From positions 108,322,085 through 108,386,084 of the forward strand of contig OZ025239.1 in assembly GCA_964019155.1 (NCBI GenBank): DNA of 64,000 bases, given 5' to 3'. This stretch comes from Osedax fenrisi. Lineage: Eukaryota > Annelida > Polychaeta > Sabellida > Siboglinidae. Below are positions 52,940 to 64,000 of this stretch, in pieces (the first letter of the stretch is position 1; each line of letters opens with the position of its first letter). The position numbers and the translations under genes are program-made. Under the pieces are notes generated by a model. That model searched no databases and had not been told where the DNA came from. It worked only from the letters and a program-made list of their open reading frames with translations.

Positions 52940-55085
52940 CACGAAGAAAGAGGTATACAAACTGTCATTTAAGAATTGGATTAGAGGACAGATTGCTTTT
53001 AAAGACGTAACAGTTAAATTGACTTTAAATATAGTCGTACTTGTTGCCGGTTCTGTATGGTGAATAGTAGGTTAAAGGTCATCGCTACTACTGCTGCCAC
53101 CTATACTACTACTAACACTACTAGCAGCACTACTACTACACTACTTATAGTATACTATATCGTACTGATACTATAGTATACTATACCGTACTGATAATAT
53201 ACTACATAGCACTCGTTGACCTGTATACGTGGTTGTCTAGGGTTGTAAGGGTCATCAGTGCAATAGAAACTATCCAATATATATATATATATAATACTCT
53301 ACGTGTTACTGTACAGCTGAATCATTGTCTAGAGTTGAATTTCCATGCTCCACTAGTATGATATATGGTTGTATAGGTAGTAGTGCTAGTAGAAGTACTA
53401 GTGTTGCACTCCAATACGCCCGCTAATACCCCGATATAGACATATCACATGGTATATATATAATGACCTAATATAGACATATCACATGGTATATATAATG
53501 ACCTAATATAGACATACCACGTGGTATAGATATGCCTTAATATAGGCATACACTGTTAAAAATAACCCTTTAGTTTTCTCTGAATAAACTTTTGGTAATT
53601 GGTCCTATGAGTGAAGGGTTTTCGACCCTTTAGTAAAAGCTTTAGTGAAACATGAAGGGTTTTACTACATAAAGAACTAACGGGTTTTGATCAATATTAA
53701 CTAAAGGGTTCTATTCTTATTTGAACTAAAAGTTTTTGATAGAATATGAACTAAAGGGTTTTAACTTATTTGAACTACAAGTTTTTTACATTAAATTAAC
53801 TAAATGGTTTTGATATAGGTGAATACAATTTATCTCAAATTAAATTATACATAATTCAAATAGCTATGATATATATAGGGGAAAGTAACCGAATAAGGAC
53901 ACTCTCGGTATCTCAGAAACCATAAATCCTACAACAAAATTGTTAATGAATAAAATATTCATAATTATAAAAATAGTCTAAAAAAAAGTATTTTTTAATT
54001 ATTAAAATTATTTCAAATATATCCAATAAACTGATTTATTTATTACGTTTTTAAATTTATGAAAAAAAATGTCAACTTAAAACCTTCTCAAGATTATACA
54101 AATGTATCGATATAAAATTTAACACTATATTATTAAAAAATAAAGCGTTCTAAAATATGTATTTGTAATGTCTATATTTTGTAACAAATATTCATTAAGT
54201 AATAAGCATATATCTAGAGGTCATATAAGTTCCTAATACGGACACTTTAAATGTCTTAATACGGACACCCTATAACCAATCAGCGCGCAGCGTATGAATA
54301 ATTCTGATTTTCATAAAAATCGTGTGCGCTATAATATTAATACTACCAATAAAAATAATTCTAAATTGTTATTATTTAGATACTTAAATTGTATTATTAA
54401 TTAAAAAATAATAAAAATAAATAAATTATTAACTAATTAAATTACAATATATTTTTCATAAAATTAATTATAAATAACGTAATTGTAATTTTTCTGATTG
54501 ATTCATCAATAATATATAGTTTATCTAGTGGTATATAGGGTGTCCGACGGACACTGTCCGTATTATAACACAGGGTGTCCGTATTCGGACATGGGTACCG
54601 AATACGGACACCCCCGTTATCTATGAATTAAAAGGAATTAAAATTATATATAGAATTATCTAGGAATTAAAAGATTAAATAAAATTTTAAAATTACAATA
54701 ATATCTATAATCATATAATATTAATATATTGTAATTTTTGAATAAAAATAATGAGTCATAAAAAGTTAAGACCATTTATTGTTAAAGTTTCCGTATTAGG
54801 TTACTTTCCCCTACATTGTAATTATAAATAATTATTTTTAATTTATAAAGTATATATTAATTAATTTTACTTACAAAATATTATTTAAATATTTACAAAA
54901 ACTTAATATATCAAAAATATATTTGGTTTTAATTATATATTAACTAATAGATTAAACAACAATTTGTCTCTAAAACTATAGGTATAACTAAAGGGTTCAA
55001 AACCTTTAGTTATTATTTAATAATCTATAGTAAGTAATAATATATATAGTATATAGTATATAATATATTGTAAATAGTATAGAGT

Positions 55086-55124
<39 letters not shown>

Positions 55125-55779
55125 AAATGCTCGATAGTAAGTAAGCTTGATATAAGTAAATAAGTACATAAGTAAATAAGCTTGATGTGGAGAGGCTTGA
55201 CTTGTATTGCAATATATAAAACCTTTAGTATTACCAGAGGTAGTTAAAGGGTTCGAAACTCTTTAGTTAGCATTTAATAAAAAGTAAAGGGTTATAAACC
55301 TTTAGTTATTATTTAATCAAAACTAAAGGTTTTCAAAAAACCTTTAATTGTAATTTACTAAAAAGGTAAAGGTTTACCAAAACCCTTTAGTTTTGCTTAA
55401 ATGAATTAAAGGTTTTTTATATATAAAAACCTTTACCTCGTATTTAATGAAAACTAGTTATTTGTTATAGTCATTATTTTTAACAGTGTACCAAGTGGAA
55501 CAGATAACGTAATCACGCTAACCTTTATCGGTGTTTTTGGTACGTGAGTGTTTCCCCCTGGTGGATGATGATACGGATGAGGAGATTTTCCCGACGTCGT
55601 TATTAGTTAGCGAGGTTTTCAGTTCATCGAACAGAACCCCGCTCAGGTCGAGTATTATCGACAGATGCATGAGTATCAACTCAATAAACTTCGTCGGTAC
55701 TAATCTCCTCATCCGGTTGGCCTCGTTCGCAAATTTTGTGGAGGCAACTCGTAGTGTTCCTATGTTAAAAGTAGAGTCC
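47544..55779 (-). CDS. ARHGAP19: Rho GTPase-activating protein 19 (ARHGAP19-like), unit 3, 5'-truncated gene
   Basis: Third copy. Segments: 55779-55523, 53052-52963, 52646-52413, 52190-51922, 51789-51724, 50797-50645, 48269-48021 and 47576-47544. All splice sites and phases are kept, but unit 3 ends at 61930 inside intron 1, so the 5' exon that supplies AT of the split start codon, and the TATA-like site, are missing. The first complete in-frame ATG would be codon 24 (in NRMRRL), leaving the RhoGAP domain intact. One missense change was seen: base 52578 changes an Ala codon to Thr (Ala140 in the RIADLIKRL helix after the arginine finger). It is either a pseudogene in progress or depends on a promoter in the right flank. 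Confidence 0.8.
48376..50066. repeat. AT-only minisatellite, unit 3 (1.7 kb)
   Basis: Same array, with a third length and a different internal order near 49670-49740, which shows independent expansion or contraction after duplication. Confidence 0.92.
53551..55488. mobile_element. DNA transposon A with nested B (53876-54813), unit 3
   Basis: Same nested pair. Unit 3 alone carries an extra stretch of about 33-36 bp near 55137-55172, where 'agtaaataagcttgat' is partly re-duplicated, and a longer TA run just before it. Confidence 0.75.
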
Positions 55780-55780
55780 C

Positions 55781-55813
<33 letters not shown>

Positions 55814-55827
55814 TTGGGTGGTCTATA

Positions 55828-55868
<41 letters not shown>

Positions 55869-56034
55869 TCATATATGTATATACATATATAATATTATTA
55901 TTAAATATATATTATATTTATTATAATAAATTATTATAATTATAATTCTTATTTATTTTAATTCTATTAGAATAATAATTATTATATAATATATTATATA
56001 TTTATATAATAATTAGAATACAAAATATAATAAA

Positions 56035-57807
56035 TTATATAATAGGGTGTATACAAATATATATTTTTTCAAGTACTTTAGAAAATTGATTAGTTAACGA
56101 TATTGGTCTATAGTTATTAAAATCATGTTTATTTTTATTTTTATAAAATGGTACAACTTGTGCTGATTTTAACGATAATGGTATTATACCGGATGAAAAA
56201 GATTTATTAAAAAGATACAGTAACGGGTGTAGTATATATGGAGATATGATTTTAAGAAAATCCATATTAAAATTAAAAGTATCTAGTGATTTTTTCGGTT
56301 TAAAATTGTTAAAAACATTTATTAAATCGTTAGAAGTGTTGGGAGATAAAAAAAAACTGGAATTATTTGGGATGTTAAGATATTTGATAAAATTGTTGGT
56401 TTCTGTTTTTTCTATTGATGAATCTAATTTTTTTCCAATATTACTAAAGTAAGTATTGAATTTGTTTGAAATTGATTTAGTATTAGTGATTATATTATTA
56501 TCTAAATTAAAAGAGTTGCAAAGTGGAATGTATGTATTTGATATAAGTCCATTTATTGTTTTCCATGTATCTTTTAAATTTTTAGCATTATCTATAAGTT
56601 CAGAATAATATTTTTTTTTCAGAATCTTAATTTTTGTTGTTAAATTGTTTTTATACGCTTTATACAAAATTAATGATTCAATAGTATTTGATTTTAGATA
56701 TTTATAATATAATTTTTGTTTTTTTCTGCATTTTTTTTTTATTTCGATTGTAATCCACGGATTAAGTGATTTCATTTTTGTTTTAATTTTCTTTTTTGGA
56801 CAATATTTATTAAATTTATCTACTACAAAATTATGAAATAAATTCCATGATATTTCCATATCATCACATTCAATAAAATTCCAATTTACTTCAGATAAAA
56901 AATTACAAAGTAAATTTAAATTAGATTCACTTGTATTGTTAATTAGTTTATAAATTAGTTTTTCATGTTTCTTAACTTTATTTGATATTATAGTGAAAAT
57001 AGGAAAATGATCTGATATATCTGATATTATTATACCTGAATTAACATTTGCAAAGTCATTGTTGTAGAATATATTGTCGATAATTGAAACTTTATCTTTC
57101 GTAATTCTAGTTGGCCTGTTAATTAGGTTATAACATCCAATTTCATTCATTGAATTTATAAAATCTTTAGTTGTATTGCATTTTGTGTAATTTAAAATAT
57201 CTATATTAAAATCACCACATATAAAAAGGTTTTTATTTGTAATATTAAAATGTGTTGTAATATAATTATTAAGAGATAAAAATGAATTAAAATCTAAAGA
57301 TGGTGATCTATAAATCAAACAAATACACATTTTATTATGTTCATCATCTATTTCGAGAATTATGCTTTGAAAATAATTTTTGGTAAATATATCTATTATT
57401 TTAACACTAAATTATTTTCTTATATAAAATAATACCCCACCTGCATGCTTATGCTTTCTATTAGATACATATGCATTATAATTAGGGATATTATAAATAA
57501 ATGTGTTATTATCATTGATCCAAGATTCACTAATAGCTATAATATCAAATTCATATTTTAAAGAATTTAATAATATTATTAGATTATCAAAATTCTTTGA
57601 AATACTACGAATATTTACATGTATTATAGAGAAACATTTATTTTTATTTTGTATATTGTTTATAAATTCTTTATGAGTATAATACTGTGAGTCTATATTG
57701 AATTTATAACTACAATTGTCAGGATTACTAGAAGTAGTATTATATCTATCATTTTCTGATTCATTTGTTAATATATAATGTGGTTGGTGGATAGAATTTA
57801 AGTGCAT
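56035..57807 (-). pseudogene. LINE ORF2, unit 3
   Basis: Carries the shared TAA (57414-57412). Downstream 431 codons are open (57330-56035), with one private change: base 56463 turns Glu to Lys in SISNEF. Confidence 0.85.
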
Positions 57808-58581
57808 AAGAACAAAGTAAAATTAAAATTAAAAAAACAAATTATTATTAAAAATTATTCAAAGAAAATAAAGAAATAAAATAAAAATAAAATATATTTA
57901 TATAATTTATAAGAATGATAAGCTTAATTAGTCATATAATGTTGAAAAAAAAATGTAATACTGGATACGCTTGAAGTGAATAAAAACTAAACTTGAATTG
58001 AATAAAATGATATAAAAAACTATATACTTATAAATTGTAATACTAATATGTAAATGCAATACATTTTAAATATTATTATATAATGTTGATAAAAATGTAA
58101 TATTGAATAAACCTGGAATGTAAAAATAAAGAAAACTATAAAAACTATATAAACTGTAAATACTTGTATATGAGAATGCAATAAATTCTAAAATGTTGTT
58201 ATATAATATTTGTCAAAATGTAATACTGAATAAACCTGAAGTGAAAAATAAAGAAAACTATAAAAACTATATAAACTTTGAATACTTGTATATGTAAATG
58301 TAATAAATTCTAAAATGTTGTTATATAATATTGGTAAAAATGTAATACTGAATAAACCTGAATTAAGTGAAAAATAAATAAAATTATATAAATTTGTAAT
58401 AAATTTGTAATACTTGTATATGTAAATGCAACAAATTTGAAATATTAATTGTTTTTATGAATATAAATTCTAAAATTAAATATAAAGTATGAATGCAATA
58501 TAATTATAAGAAGTGAAGAAAAGAAGAAAAGAAGAAAAAAAATAAAAAAACAAACAAAAATTATACACAATATACTTCAAT

Positions 58582-59316
58582 CTAATTCAATTCATATTCA
58601 CACAATTGTTTAATATTATTAATTTCAATTATTGATTTTAAATCTTTTTTATTAGCATTTACATATACAGTATCTTTATATATCCAGGTTTTATTTATTT
58701 TTCCTAATTTTCTTAATTGTCTTGTTTTATAAAATATGGTATGTGTATTGAAAGGTAATTGCTGGTTTATATATATATTAGTATCAAATAGTTTATTTTT
58801 ATTTTTAAATATTTGTAATTTAGTTTCTAAACTATCTAACTTAATTATATATTTAGTACCAGTATCTATATCATTTGATACATCATCTGTTTCTGATTTT
58901 TTATTTTTATTAGTATTTAATTTACGTATATGTAAAATATTATTATATGATAATTTAGTATCCAATTTTTTATTTATATAATCTGTAAATTTATTAGTGT
59001 TGTTAAAATCAGTTAAATTAGAATCTATATTTTTATTTGTAAATATTATGTTATTGGCTATACCTTTATTTTTCTCAATATCCTTTAGTGTATCAGTTAT
59101 TGTATCAGTTAATGTATCTGTTATAGTAATACTATTATTATTTTGTATTTGATTATTATTAATTGTTTCTTTGAATATATTATTTTCCTTTGTTAAATTT
59201 AAAATTATTGTTGTCTGATAATCAACTTTATCATTTAATTTATTAATTTTGTCAGATAAATCTTGAATCAATTTATATAATTTTTCATTAGAAATTGGGG
59301 ACATAGTAATAATCAA
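58582..59316 (-). CDS. LINE ORF1 protein, unit 3
   Basis: 244 codons, identical in translation to the other two copies. Confidence 0.75.
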   Translation of the reverse strand: MIITMSPISNEKLYKLIQDLSDKINKLNDKVDYQTTIILNLTKENNIFKETINNNQIQNNNSITITDTLTDTITDTLKDIEKNKGIANNIIFTNKNIDSNLTDFNNTNKFTDYINKKLDTKLSYNNILHIRKLNTNKNKKSETDDVSNDIDTGTKYIIKLDSLETKLQIFKNKNKLFDTNIYINQQLPFNTHTIFYKTRQLRKLGKINKTWIYKDTVYVNANKKDLKSIIEINNIKQLCEYELN

Positions 59317-59423
59317 TAATTAATAATAGTTAAATATCAATATTTAAAGATAAAGATATATGTATACTAATAAATATAATATAAATTTAAGAAACTATAT
59401 AATATAATGTATATATAATAAAG

Positions 59424-59471
<48 letters not shown>

Positions 59472-60566
59472 CCTATATTTATTATAATAAATAATTATAA
59501 TTATTATTTATTTTAATAATATTTTAATTCTATTAGAATAATAATTATTATATAATATATTATATATTTATATAATAATTAGAATATAGAATATATAATA
59601 TTAAATATACCTATATTTAATATAATATTACTATAATAATTATAGTAACTATAATAGTTATTATAATACATTATTATAATTATAATTATTATTTATTTTA
59701 ATAATATTTTAATTCTATTAGAATAATAATTATTATATAATATATTATATATTTATATAATAATTAGAATATAGAATATATAATATTAAATATACCTATA
59801 TTTAATATAATATTACTATAATAATTATAGTAACTATAATAGTTATTATAATACATTATTATAATTATAATTATTATTTATTTTAATAATATTTTAATTC
59901 TATTAGAATAATAATTATTATATAATATATTATATATTTATATAATAATTAGAATATAGAATATATAATATTAAATATACCTATATTTAATATAATATTA
60001 CTATAATAATTATAGTAACTATAATAGTTATTATAATACATTATTATAATTATAATTATTATTAATTTTAATTCTATTAGAATAATAATTATTATATAAT
60101 ATATTATATATTTATATAATAATCAGAATATAAAATTTAATAAATTATATAATAGGGTGTATACATATTAATATTTTGTTCTTACATATTGTTATTTCAG
60201 CTGGTAAACAAAAAATGAAATATCGTAATTATGAATAATAAACAGTAACTAGGGAAAATAATAATGAAATGCTTTGATTTGATTGGCTAGAAAATATATA
60301 TATATATATATAATATCAAAGATTGTAAAGTAACGATATAACAATATATCTATGAAACATAATTAATAGTTAACTTCACCGCTGATGGCATATATACAAT
60401 ACATTTAGGTGTGGCGTAGTTTATATATATAAAACTGTTCTATACAACATTGATTTAAATGTTCTATTCAATTACATGCAATATAAATTACATATTGATT
60501 ACCTCATACTATGAGGCTCATAGAAATGCATTTAAAACCAACAAGCTTTATTATATATGGTTACAC

Positions 60567-61930
60567 TTGAATCTGGCCGCCTAATAATTTTCATATTTTA
60601 TGGGGCGTGTCTAACTTCTCAAAGATAATTAAATATTCAAATATTTAAATATAAATGACATTTCTGTAAATATTCAAATATTATAATATTAAAACATGTA
60701 AATAAATGTAATGAGTATTCAGATATATAGAATATACAAGTATATACTAATATATTTTATATTGCACATTTAACATATAGCATATTTTGATACGTATAGA
60801 TGTTATTTAAAATGTCTAAATAATCACATTTAATAAAATAAATACGGAAATATCGTATAAGAATTATTCTTCGAATAAATAAACTCAATAAATAAAATCT
60901 ATTCAATACGCATATACACTTGAATAATAAGTTTATGATAGTATATATGTTATATATAATTATATATGATTCATTTAACTTATATTTTACGATGATGTGT
61001 ATTGATATTATTTAAATGGCAAAATATTCACATTAATCAATATAAATAAGTAGGTATAAGAATATATATCGTATAAGAATAAATAAACAACTATTCAATA
61101 TCGTATATAAACTTGAATATTCAATATATTACTATGAATTATATTTATAATACTTATATAGTGGATTATTTATTAAACTTGCCTGACAATGTATTCATTT
61201 AAATTTACTAAATATAAAGTTTACAATCATAATTACACATATGGAAATATTGTTGTGAATTAGAGGCGCCATATTTATATGACTAATAGTTTATTTATAG
61301 GTGATGACGCGCTATCATATTAGAATAAATAAATGTAATTCTATTTAAATAAAATATAATTATATGTTTTAATTTTATGTTTATATTTGTAATACATAAC
61401 TATATATAATGTGTATAGGCATATATGATCCTATTACATTAACATATTTATTTTAATAACTTACTACATTTATCTTTATTTATCACATATATATAGTTTA
61501 TATATACATTATATATAATTTACCAACGAATTTATTATAAATATATTAAAACAAATATAATGTATATGTTGTCAGCTTCATTATTCTGTACATTTTCTAC
61601 AATGTATATATTAATAGAAATTTCTATAACTTAAATTGTATACTATATCTATATAAAATTTCTATATTTGTTCTATAAATTATAATTTACATACAATTAA
61701 TATATACATATGTAGATTTAATATAAGTTATTTGTTCTATAGATAGCTGTCTTGATAATGTATATATTGTTGTTGTTCTATAGATAGCTGTCTTGATAAT
61801 GTATATGTTGTTGTATTTATTAATCTGAACTTATTAAATTATAACTTATATATATATATATATATATATAAATGGTATACTAGAATACACGACGAACATT
61901 GTAGTACAATGTACGACGTACAATGTACGT
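60567..61930. mobile_element. Foldback element, left half only, unit 3
   Basis: Left arm and spacer are present. Sequence identity with units 1 and 2 ends at 61930, in the right stem of the central hairpin. The right arm is absent from the window. Confidence 0.88.
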
Positions 61931-62188
61931 TAAGGTGAGCCGGTAGTCTCAGAATAGCATGTCTCACTTAATCAATGAAACTACATAGAATTTGAAACAT
62001 AGTACAATTTTTTTTTTTTTGATTTGATTATGTTTAGGCATTTCCCTGGCCATTTGAAAAATGACCAAAAATTGACCAAAAAAAAAAAAATTCTACTATT
62101 ACCTATATGAAACTCACGTTAGGTGTCGCTACTTTTTATACTATATTTTAAATTAATTAAATTAAATAATATTTAATTTAGATCTAAA
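61931..62188. other. Start of unique right flank after array breakpoint
   Basis: Begins TAAGGTGAGCCGGTAGTCTC directly at the breakpoint, followed by long T and A runs (about 62010-62020 and 62079-62090). The abrupt start next to a protein of transposon type suggests this may be the end of a mobile element, but the opposite end is beyond the window. Confidence 0.35.
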
Positions 62189-62707
62189 ATGCAACTTCGT
62201 GATACATCAACGTTCTCAACATTATTTAAATACGAACGTATGAAAATAAATAAGTTGCCCACGTATATTGATATTGATAAACATTATTTTTATATTACGT
62301 CATTCTCCCAAAAATCTGTAAATGATCGAATTTATTTAGTCGTCGACGAAATCATTTCAATTTGGGAATCGGCTTCAGTACCATATATTTCTCGTCATTC
62401 TATATATAATAAACTTAAGCGCCATATTCCGATATTACTTAAGTTTAAAAAAAATATAAATAAACAATCATTTAATGATTCTTTAAAGAAATACTATCTA
62501 AAATTTAATAAATTATTTGATATTTGTCCCTGCAGTTGCGATTTGCGATCTCATAGAATTAAGCGTGTATGTAATTGTATTAGAATTAATCGTATCCCAG
62601 AAGCTGAGATAACATTTATGATTGATATGAGATCAGATAGAAACATGACAATAGATATTAGTAGAAGATGCTCAACATCATATCAGAGCCGTCCCAGCAA
62701 ACATTAA
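62189..62707 (+). CDS. Transposon-associated Cys-rich protein (Cc8K15.2-like family, N-terminal part)
   Basis: 172-codon frame. Residues 113-130 hold a cysteine cluster (CPCSC then CNC), followed at 136-155 by IPEAEITFMIDMRSDRNMTI. From memory, this combination (Cys cluster, then IPxxExxFxxDxRxxRxM) is typical of a large family of uncharacterised arthropod proteins, some named Cc8K15.2-like after a Cotesia locus, which occur in many copies per genome. The function is unknown; the Cys cluster could bind zinc. The family is longer than this ORF, and a second part seems to resume at 63890. Not duplicated in the window. Confidence 0.55.
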   Translation: MQLRDTSTFSTLFKYERMKINKLPTYIDIDKHYFYITSFSQKSVNDRIYLVVDEIISIWESASVPYISRHSIYNKLKRHIPILLKFKKNINKQSFNDSLKKYYLKFNKLFDICPCSCDLRSHRIKRVCNCIRINRIPEAEITFMIDMRSDRNMTIDISRRCSTSYQSRPSKH

Positions 62708-63625
62708 CAGCTTCATAACAGACTCATAACAACATAACATCCTCATAACAGCCTTAAAACAGCATATTCTAAAATTACAGCCTCATATCTGCTTCATAAC
62801 AGGATCTTATGAAAAAAAACAGCCTAATATCAGACTCATAACAGCATTATGGTAATATCCTCATAACAGCCTACATAAATTCTATAAAAACAGCCTCATA
62901 ACAGACTCATAACAGCATTATGATAATATCCTCATAAATTATATATAAAACAGACTAATATCAGACTCATAACAGCATTATGGTAATATCCTCATAACAG
63001 CCTACATAAATTCTATAAAAACAGCCTCATAACAGACTCATAACAGCATTATGATAATATCCTCATAAATTATATATAAAACAGCCGCATAACAGACTCA
63101 TAACAGTAATATGATAATATCCTCATAACAGTCTACATAAATTCTATAAAAACAGCTTCATAACAGACTCATAACAGAATTATGATAATATCCTCATAAA
63201 TTATATAAAAACAGCCTCATATCAGACTCATAACAGCAATATGGTAATATCCTCATAATAGCCTACATTAATTCTATAAAAACAGCCTCATAACAGACTC
63301 ATAACAGAATTATGATAATATCCTCATAAATTATATAAAAACAGCCTCATAACAGACTCACAATAGCATTATGGTAATATCCTCATAATAGCCTACATTA
63401 ATTCTATAAAAGCAGCCTCATAACAGACTCATAACAGAATTATGGTAATATCCTCATAAATTATATAAAAACAGCTTCATAACAGACTCATAACAGCAAT
63501 ATGATAATATCCTTATAATAGCCTACATAAATTATATAAAAAACAGCCTCATAACAGAATCATAACAGCATTATGATAATATCCTCATAATAACCTACAT
63601 ACATTTCATAAAAACAGTCGGGTAA
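62705..63625. repeat. 'cctcataacag' minisatellite between two parts of the right-flank protein
   Basis: About 0.9 kb of tandem units built from 'cctcataacagactcataa', 'cagcattatgataatatcct' and 'acataaattctataaaaa'. The basic unit is about 60 bp with an alternating ~125-bp higher-order pattern. The first few units are degenerate. No coding frame. Confidence 0.85.
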
Positions 63626-63640
63626 GGCTATATCACAGAA

Positions 63641-63671
63641 CTAGAGAGAAATTTCAGAAATTTCTCTCTAG
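63641..63671. other. Perfect 15-bp-arm palindrome
   Basis: CTAGAGAGAAATTTC, a single A, then the exact mirror. Stands alone just after the minisatellite. Confidence 0.85.
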
Positions 63672-63705
63672 CTATATGGGCTATATACATATATTTTTAA
63701 ACTAT

Positions 63706-63720
63706 AAACTATAAATCTAT

Positions 63721-63782
<62 letters not shown>

Positions 63783-63820
63783 ATAGAATAAAGATGTGTT
63801 TCACCATAGATTTATAGTTT
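63706..63820. repeat. (TA)n run enclosed by a 17-bp inverted repeat
   Basis: Arms AAACTATAAATCTATGG (63706-63722) and its exact mirror (63804-63820) surround about 58 bp of pure TA. The whole block could extrude as a cruciform. Confidence 0.8.
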
Positions 63821-63889
63821 ACAATGTAAAATACAGATCTATGCATTTAAATAATTAAAGTAAATATAAGTCCACAACATATCTTTAAC

Positions 63890-64000
63890 ATGATACAATG
63901 GATAAAAGAAATGAATTCTGATGAAATAAAAAATGTATGTTTCAGAACTATATCTCAAAATGCATATTCATTGCATACTGAGAATATTCTACTAGCTATG
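63890..64000 (+). CDS. Second part of right-flank transposon-type protein (runs off window)
   Basis: Open for 37 codons to the window end: MIQWIKEMNSDEIKNV, CFRTISQNAYSLHTEN, ILLAM. The stretch NAYSLHTENILLAM resembles, from memory, the NAfFxHpENiLLAM motif found in the C-terminal half of the same arthropod protein family as the ORF at 62189. If so, the two belong to one gene interrupted by the minisatellite, either as an intron or by breakage. Confidence 0.4.
   Translation, partial: MIQWIKEMNSDEIKNVCFRTISQNAYSLHTENILLAM

Larger units (their letters stand above)
45541..61930. repeat. Tandem unit 3, truncated on the right (16.4 kb)
   Basis: Third copy. It matches unit 2 from its left end to 61930 and then stops abruptly inside the spacer of the foldback element, within the right stem of a 31-bp hairpin. 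It therefore lacks the right foldback arm, ARHGAP19 exon 1 and its candidate TATA box, the half B element and the GAK-like exon. Confidence 0.93.

Noticed and set aside
2353..61930. Whole array as an assembly artefact of one locus or of haplotypes
   Set aside because: Not excluded, but unit-specific substitutions, three different minisatellite lengths, the divergence step at 2.4-4.6 kb and a distinct truncation make simple duplication of contig sequence less likely than a real array.
61931..64000. Integrated polydnavirus segment, suggested by the Cc8K15.2-like name
   Set aside because: That protein family is widespread in arthropod genomes as a repeat. No viral structural gene or segment-boundary motif is visible.

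Overview
This is a eukaryotic, almost certainly arthropod (most likely insect) genomic window. It is extremely AT-rich, with (TA)n microsatellites throughout, spliceosomal exons and several degenerate retrotransposons and DNA transposons. Small islands of higher GC on the minus strand are real exons. The species cannot be named from sequence alone; the AT bias and the transposon types would fit an AT-rich insect such as a small wasp, but that is a guess.

Layout. Positions 1-2352 are unique left flank: a dead RTE-like reverse-transcriptase fragment, featureless AT-rich DNA and a 141-bp hairpin MITE. Positions 2353-61930 are a head-to-tail tandem array of one large unit: unit 1 2353-23688 (21.3 kb), unit 2 23689-45540 (21.9 kb) and unit 3 45541-61930 (16.4 kb, cut off on the right). 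Positions 61931-64000 are unique right flank with two pieces of a transposon-type protein separated by a 'cctcataacag' minisatellite.

Each unit carries, left to right: a candidate plus-strand first exon (intact only in unit 1); a Ty3/gypsy remnant (LTR, primer-binding site, scrambled integrase); and a minus-strand multi-exon gene that I identify as the Rho GTPase-activating protein ARHGAP19. After that come a half-copy DNA transposon and a plus-strand fossil of a GAK/auxilin first exon. The ARHGAP19 model was built by hand. Eight coding segments join in consistent phase into about 450 residues, with the RhoGAP domain, its arginine finger and an ARHGAP19-type C-terminal motif. Its introns hold a 1.6-2.1 kb AT minisatellite, a nested pair of DNA transposons, a dead LINE and a 2.6 kb foldback element.

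The main points are these. The whole gene is triplicated. Units 1 and 2 carry a complete gene with a 5' non-coding exon and a candidate TATA box, while unit 3 breaks inside intron 1, within a 31-bp hairpin, and so lacks exon 1. All seven introns downstream of the start codon use GT-pyrimidine donors. The start codon appears to be split across the first intron (AT|G), one base after a 17-codon upstream ORF. No prokaryotic features, CRISPR arrays, rRNA or intact tRNA genes were seen.
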